NCBI RefSeq assembly: GCF_004402375.1
Contig: NZ_SOGJ01000028.1
Location: 62,001 to 126,000, forward strand
Direction of reading: 5' to 3'
Length of the DNA stretch: 64,000 nucleotides
From: Cryobacterium breve
Lineage (GTDB): Bacteria > Actinomycetota > Actinomycetes > Actinomycetales > Microbacteriaceae
The first letter of the stretch is position 1. Each line of letters starts with the position of its first letter. The notes under the pieces were generated by a model that made no database searches, was not told the DNA's origin, and saw only the letters and a program-made list of their open reading frames with translations. A program made the position numbers and the translations under genes. Positions 59,887 through 64,000 of this stretch are shown here, piece after piece.

Positions 59887-61503
59887 CTAGGCGATCGCGT
59901 CGTCCACGATGGCCTTCGCCTCGATCTGCACCTGCTTCAGGTGCTCCGGGCCCTGGAACGACTCGGCGTAGATCTTATAGACGTCCTCGGTGCCGCTGGG
60001 TCGGGCTGCGAACCAGGCGTTCTTGGTGACGACCTTGACTCCGCCGATCGCCGCACCGTTGCCGGGCGCATGACTCATCTTCGCGATGATCTTCTCGCCG
60101 GCGAGCTCGGTGGCCGTGATCGCGTCGCCGTCGAGCTTGGACAGCTGGGCCTTCTGGGCCGGCGTTGCCGCGGCATCCACTCGGGCGTAGGCCGGGGCGC
60201 CGAAGTGCTCGGCCAGTTCGGCGTAGCGCTGGCTGGGGGTCTTGCCGGTCACGGCTAGGATTTCGGAGGCAAGGAGGGCAAGCAGGATGCCGTCCTTGTC
60301 GGTGGTCCAGACGGTTCCGTCGAAGCGCACGAAGCTGGCGCCAGCGCTCTCCTCCCCGCCGAAGGCGACCGAGCCGTCGATCAGACCCGGAACGAACCAC
60401 TTGAATCCGACCGGAACCTCCCAGAGGTCACGGCCGAGGAAGCCCGCGACCCGGTCGATCATGGTGGAGGAGACGAGCGTCTTGCCGATGGCGGCATCCG
60501 CCCGCCAGCCGTCGCGGTGGCTGTACAGGTAATCGATGGCCACGGCCAAGAAGTGGTTCGGGTTCATCAGCCCGCCGTCGGGCGTGACGATCCCGTGGCG
60601 GTCGGCGTCGGCGTCGTTGCCGGTGACGATGTCGAACTCGTCCTTATGGGCGGCGACGGATGCCATCACCGAGGGGCTCGACGGATCCATCCGGATCTTG
60701 CCGTCCCAGTCCAGGGTCATGAAGCGCCAGGTGGGGTCGACGTGGGGGTTGATCACGGTCAGGTCGAGCTCGTAGCGGTCGCGGATGGCGCCCCAGTATC
60801 CGACGCTCGCCCCGCCGAGCGGGTCGGCGCCGATCCGGATGCCGCTGGCCTTTATCGCGGCCATGTCGATGATGTTCTCGAGGTCGTTCACGTACGCGCC
60901 GCGGAAGTCGTAGGTCTCGACCGCGCTGGGCTCGCTCATCTTCACGTCTGTGAGCCCGCCCGCGATCAGCTCGTTGGCCCGGTTGGCGATCCAGGAGGTG
61001 GCATCACTGTCGGCCGGTCCGCCGTGGGGCGGGTTGTACTTGAAGCCGCCGTCGGAGGGCGGGTTATGGCTCGGGGTGACCACGATCCCGTCGGCCTCGT
61101 CGCTGTTCCCCGCTCGGTTGTAAGCCAGGATCGCGTGCGAGAGCGCCGGGGTCGGCACGTAGTCGTTGAATTCGTCGACCAGAACGCGGACGCCGTTGGC
61201 GACGAGCACTTCGAGGGCGGTCGTGTACGCCGGCGCGCTGAGGGCGTGCGGGTCGGTGCCGATGAAGAGCGGCCCGGAGATGCCCTGGGATGCGCGGTAT
61301 TCCACGATCGCCTGAGTGGTCGCGATGATGTGGTCTTCGTTGAAGGCGGTGTTGAGGGAGCTCCCTCGGTGTCCGGAGGTGCCGAAGGCAACCCGCTGGG
61401 CTGGTACCGTGACATCCGGTTTCAGGTTGTAGTACGCCTTCACCAGCGCTTCGACATCGACAAGGTCAGATTCCAGGGCCGCTGTGCCCGCGCGTTCGTT
61501 CAT
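59887..61503 (-). CDS. pgm: Phosphoglucomutase, alpha-D-glucose phosphate-specific
   Basis: 538 residues from ATG 61503; AAGACT lies 7 nt before it, a leaderless-type variant. Interconverts glucose-1-phosphate and glucose-6-phosphate. [10 protein letters not shown], the phosphoserine loop [17 protein letters not shown], metal loop [12 protein letters not shown] and [13 protein letters not shown] are diagnostic, and [15 protein letters not shown] binds phosphate. The frame runs on 500 bp upstream across the pheA start, which is not coding. If the 1163-aa protein is a phosphorylase, this enzyme would take its glucose-1-phosphate into glycolysis. Confidence 0.95.
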   Translation of the reverse strand: MNERAGTAALESDLVDVEALVKAYYNLKPDVTVPAQRVAFGTSGHRGSSLNTAFNEDHIIATTQAIVEYRASQGISGPLFIGTDPHALSAPAYTTALEVLVANGVRVLVDEFNDYVPTPALSHAILAYNRAGNSDEADGIVVTPSHNPPSDGGFKYNPPHGGPADSDATSWIANRANELIAGGLTDVKMSEPSAVETYDFRGAYVNDLENIIDMAAIKASGIRIGADPLGGASVGYWGAIRDRYELDLTVINPHVDPTWRFMTLDWDGKIRMDPSSPSVMASVAAHKDEFDIVTGNDADADRHGIVTPDGGLMNPNHFLAVAIDYLYSHRDGWRADAAIGKTLVSSTMIDRVAGFLGRDLWEVPVGFKWFVPGLIDGSVAFGGEESAGASFVRFDGTVWTTDKDGILLALLASEILAVTGKTPSQRYAELAEHFGAPAYARVDAAATPAQKAQLSKLDGDAITATELAGEKIIAKMSHAPGNGAAIGGVKVVTKNAWFAARPSGTEDVYKIYAESFQGPEHLKQVQIEAKAIVDDAIA

Positions 61504-61526
61504 GGTTCCCAGTCTTGCACTGCAAC

Positions 61527-61532
61527 TAGGCT
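61527..61532 (+). promoter_or_regulatory. -10 box for leaderless pheA
   Basis: TAGGCT lies 7 nt before the ATG at 61540. Confidence 0.6.
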
Positions 61533-61539
61533 GATCTCC

Positions 61540-62475
61540 ATGCCCGAGTCCTCCAATGTCAGCTACAGCTTCCTCGGGCCGACGGGCACGTTCACGGAGG
61601 CTGCCCTCGCCCAGGTCGCCGAAGCCAGGAACAAACCGTGGCGGGCCGTGAACAACGTGGGAGAGGCATTCGACGACGTCGTGTCCGGACGCAGCGTCGC
61701 CGCTATGATCGCGATCGAGAATTCTGTCGACGGCGGAGTGTCCGCCACGCAGGACGCTCTCGCCAGCGTTCCCGGGCTCCGCATCATCGGTGAGTACCTG
61801 GTGCCGGTGAACTTCGTCCTGGTGGCTCGTCCGGGCACCGAGCTGGCCGATGTGAAAACCGTCAACGCGCATCCGGTCGCCTATGCGCAGTGCCGCCGCT
61901 GGCTGGAGACGAACCTGCCGCACCACGGCCACCTTCCCGCGTCGAGCAACGTGGCCGCCGCCGCGTCGCTGTCCGAATCCGCGCAGGCGGATGCCGCCAT
62001 CGCCCCGCCCGGCATCGAGAAGCACCACGATGTAGACGTGCTGGCCCGCAGCATCGGCGACAACCCGAATGCGGTCACCCGTTTCGTTCTCGTCAGTCGC
62101 ACGACCGCACTGCCTCCCCGGACGGGCGCCGACAAGACCAGCTTGATCGTGGAGCTGCCCGAGGACCGCTCCGGCGCCCTGCTCGAGATGCTTGAACAGT
62201 TCGCCACTCGGGGGGTGAACCTGAGCCTGATCCAGTCACGTCCGATCGGCGACGCGATGGGGCGCTACCGCTTCGTGATCGACGCCGACGGTCACATCCA
62301 CGACGAGCGGGTGGCCGATGCGCTGCTCGGCCTGCGCCGGTTCAGCCCGCAGGTGATGTTCCTCGGGTCGTACCCGCGGGCCGACAAGCAACCGATCGAG
62401 TTCACCTCTCGCTATGACGACGAGGTCTTCAGCGGCGCACGGGCCTGGCTGAGCGGCCTGCTCGGCGAGGACTAG
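61540..62475 (+). CDS. pheA: Prephenate dehydratase
   Basis: 311 residues. Converts prephenate to phenylpyruvate in phenylalanine synthesis. [38 protein letters not shown], and [11 protein letters not shown] mark the catalytic domain; a C-terminal ACT domain ([37 protein letters not shown]) provides Phe feedback. There is no chorismate mutase domain. The start at 61540 follows a leaderless -10 and is divergent from pgm. Confidence 0.95.
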   Translation: MPESSNVSYSFLGPTGTFTEAALAQVAEARNKPWRAVNNVGEAFDDVVSGRSVAAMIAIENSVDGGVSATQDALASVPGLRIIGEYLVPVNFVLVARPGTELADVKTVNAHPVAYAQCRRWLETNLPHHGHLPASSNVAAAASLSESAQADAAIAPPGIEKHHDVDVLARSIGDNPNAVTRFVLVSRTTALPPRTGADKTSLIVELPEDRSGALLEMLEQFATRGVNLSLIQSRPIGDAMGRYRFVIDADGHIHDERVADALLGLRRFSPQVMFLGSYPRADKQPIEFTSRYDDEVFSGARAWLSGLLGED

Positions 62476-62500
62476 TCCCAGACCCAGCCCGCTGAGGCGC

Positions 62501-63496
62501 TCAGGCCGTGGCGGGGACGCGCATCACCAGAGAGACCGGGTCGGTGCGCAGCGAGACCGCGCGCACGGGACCGAGCGCGTCGCCGTCGATCTCGAAATCG
62601 TGGGCCTCGACCAGCACGATGCGCACGTCGGCGGCCTGCAGCGTCGTCATCACCCGGGCCGTGGTCGATTCGGTGCGCTTGAGGATGCGCCGCCCAACGG
62701 CCGAACGCCGCAGCACGCCGTTCTCCCACGTCACCCGGCGCCAGATCGTGAGCCAGCCGAGGAATCCCTTGGGCTGCAGCATCGCAATGTCGAGGATGCC
62801 GTCGTCGATGCGGGCATCCGGCAGGATTTGGATATTGCCCGGCAGTTGGCCGCAGTTACCGATCAGGATGGTGCTGACGTGCGCCGGCCGGTGGGGGCGA
62901 CCGTTCAGGCTGTACCGGATCAAAAACGGCTTCACCCGGGGCAGCACCCGCGCCACGGCGTCGACGTAGGCCAGCCAGCCCACCGTCTTCTTCAAATCGG
63001 GTCGGGTGCTGGCGATCATCTGTGCGTCGATGCCGATGCCCGCCATCACGAGGAAGACATGGTCGGACGTGGTGCCGTCGTCGCTGCGAACGGATGCCAC
63101 CCCGACGTCGATCGGTTTGTCCAGGCCCGTGAATGCGATCGTGGTGGCCTCGTCCACGCTCGACAGCGGCAGGCGCAGGTTGCGGGCCAGTAGGTTGCCG
63201 GTTCCGAGCGGCACGATGGCCAGAGGCACGCCCGAGCCCTGCAGCACCTGGGCGACGGCTCGAACGGTGCCATCGCCGCCGGCCGCGAGAACCAGGGTCG
63301 CGCCCTGCCGGAGTGCCAGCCGAGCGGCATCCTGGCCCGCATCATCGGCACTGGTGGAAAACCACAGGGACTCCGCCCAGCCGGCCGCGCCCTCGGCTCG
63401 GGCCACACTGGCCCGCAGACGGTCCTGGTCGACTTTGAGGCGGTTGTAGACGACCGCGGCTCGCCGAACAACGTGAGGCTGATCGGGAGTATCCAC
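62501..63496 (-). CDS. Diacylglycerol/lipid kinase family protein
   Basis: 331 residues of the DagK catalytic family: RAAVVYNRLKVDQD, LVLAAGGDGTVRAVAQVL (the GGDGT phosphate loop), LAIVPLGTGNLLARNLRLPL and MAGIGIDAQM. It phosphorylates diacylglycerol or a related lipid alcohol at the membrane surface. GTG start at 63496 with TAGCCT 6 nt upstream (leaderless). Convergent with pheA. Confidence 0.93.
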   Translation of the reverse strand: MDTPDQPHVVRRAAVVYNRLKVDQDRLRASVARAEGAAGWAESLWFSTSADDAGQDAARLALRQGATLVLAAGGDGTVRAVAQVLQGSGVPLAIVPLGTGNLLARNLRLPLSSVDEATTIAFTGLDKPIDVGVASVRSDDGTTSDHVFLVMAGIGIDAQMIASTRPDLKKTVGWLAYVDAVARVLPRVKPFLIRYSLNGRPHRPAHVSTILIGNCGQLPGNIQILPDARIDDGILDIAMLQPKGFLGWLTIWRRVTWENGVLRRSAVGRRILKRTESTTARVMTTLQAADVRIVLVEAHDFEIDGDALGPVRAVSLRTDPVSLVMRVPATA

Positions 63497-63502
63497 CCGG
63501 CA

Positions 63503-63508
63503 AGGCTA
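63503..63508 (-). promoter_or_regulatory. -10 box for leaderless lipid kinase gene
   Basis: TAGCCT on the minus strand, 6 nt before the GTG at 63496. Confidence 0.5.
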
Positions 63509-63532
63509 GCAAGCTGCCGGGGCAGGCGCTTG

Positions 63533-63538
63533 TAGACT
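63533..63538 (+). promoter_or_regulatory. -10 box for leaderless serS
   Basis: TAGACT lies 6 nt before the GTG at 63545; no Shine-Dalgarno. This is one of the clearest boxes of the window. Confidence 0.65.
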
Positions 63539-63544
63539 GGTCCG

Positions 63545-64000
63545 GTGATTGATCCTGTGCTGCTGCGAGAGAATCCCGACCTCATCAAGCGTTCGCAGAA
63601 AGCGCGCGGTGCGTCGGTCGAGGCGGTCGACGATGCGCTCGCCGCCGACGCGGAGCGTCGCGCCACGATCCAGGCGTTCGAGGCGCTGCGCGCGGCTCAG
63701 AACCAGTTTGGAAGGGAGGTCGCTGCCGCGCCCCCCGCGGAGAAGAAAGCCCTCGTCGCCCAGGCGCAGAACCTGGCCGCCGAGGTCAAGGCGGCCGCTG
63801 CAGCCTCCGCCGGGGCGGAGGCTCGATTCACGACGGTCCTGCGCACCCTCGCGAACCCCGTCATCGACGGTGTCCCAGTCGGCGGCGAGGAGAACTTCGT
63901 CACTCTCCGCACCCACGGCTCCGTGCCCACCTTCGACTTCGAGCCGCGCGACCACCTCGAGCTGGGTGAACTGCTCGGCGCCATCGACATGGCACGCGGG
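63545..64000 (+). CDS. serS: Seryl-tRNA synthetase, N-terminal part (3' end outside window)
   Basis: 152 visible residues, open to the right edge. IDPVLLRENPDLIKRSQKARG and the following Ala/Glu-rich long coiled-coil arm (to about residue 105) are the tRNA-binding arm; ANPVIDGVPVGGEENFVTLRTHG and FDFEPRDHLELGELLGAIDMARG mark the link to the class II catalytic domain. GTG start 63545 follows a leaderless TAGACT. Confidence 0.96.
   Translation, partial: MIDPVLLRENPDLIKRSQKARGASVEAVDDALAADAERRATIQAFEALRAAQNQFGREVAAAPPAEKKALVAQAQNLAAEVKAAAAASAGAEARFTTVLRTLANPVIDGVPVGGEENFVTLRTHGSVPTFDFEPRDHLELGELLGAIDMARG

Noticed and set aside
59887..62028. Long minus-strand frame covering pgm and much of pheA
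   Set aside because: Only the part up to ATG 61503 matches phosphoglucomutase; the rest overlaps the pheA coding sequence on the other strand and has no family features.
1..64000. tRNA, rRNA, riboswitch and IS elements
   Set aside because: None recognised by eye on either strand. This is a limit of reading without tools, not proof of absence.

Overview
The window is high-GC DNA with dense, partly overlapping genes, many GTG starts, ATGA/GTGA gene junctions and many leaderless-type promoters (a TAnnnT box 6-7 nt before the start codon, no Shine-Dalgarno). Together with an actinobacterial coproporphyrin-dependent heme pathway, a Holin-X-type membrane protein, an F420/FMN luciferase-like oxidoreductase and an oleA-oleBC-oleD cluster, this points to an actinobacterium, most likely Microbacteriaceae (Leifsonia/Cryobacterium-like). 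The family assignment is inference. The window is chromosomal: no phage, integrase, IS element, CRISPR array, rRNA or tRNA was seen.

Layout. 1-770: 3' end of glycyl-tRNA synthetase. 1083-12577: a heme supercluster holding every enzyme from glutamyl-tRNA to heme b (hemA divergent from hemE-hemY-three small membrane genes-hemQ-hemH-hemC-hemD-hemB-hemL). 12655-22033: mixed housekeeping genes (AcuI-type reductase, ABC-2 transporter, tRNA hydroxylase TrhO, thioesterase, SRPBCC protein, phytoene-desaturase-like oxidoreductase, META-domain lipoprotein, LysR regulator). 22176-25760: bifunctional PutA, divergent from the LysR gene. 25947-30805: oleA, fused oleBC and oleD for long-chain olefins. 30837-32143: GntR regulator and a lone FetB-type permease. 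32180-35084: Lrp regulator, ddaH-like amidinohydrolase and rocD. 35104-37170: lldR-lldD lactate operon with a clear FadR-type operator. 37383-45625: transporters, MarR-MFS pair, lipase, lipoate ligase, GNAT protein, orphan DNA methyltransferase and LLM oxidoreductase. 45768-55166: a LacI-controlled beta-glucoside locus (LacI, GH1 glucosidase, two permeases, binding protein) plus a divergent-spaced 1163-residue cytoplasmic protein that carries the same operator. 55382-64000: SDR protein, DHA2 exporter, VanY-type peptidase, secreted amidase-like protein, phosphoglucomutase, prephenate dehydratase, lipid/diacylglycerol kinase and the 5' end of serS.

Between genes there are several families of short, non-coding palindromes (here called P1-P4), each with two or three copies, mostly at convergent gene ends, and short tandem repeats next to stop codons. 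A separate genome-wide signal is the octamer GGCATCCG/CGGATGCC, which I count about 40 times by eye, far more than base composition predicts and often using rare codons. The most interesting biological candidates are the 1163-residue protein in the LacI regulon (a possible glycoside phosphorylase or related enzyme), the three membrane genes embedded in the heme operon, the palindrome families and the octamer. All functional calls are from reading sequence; no database search was run.
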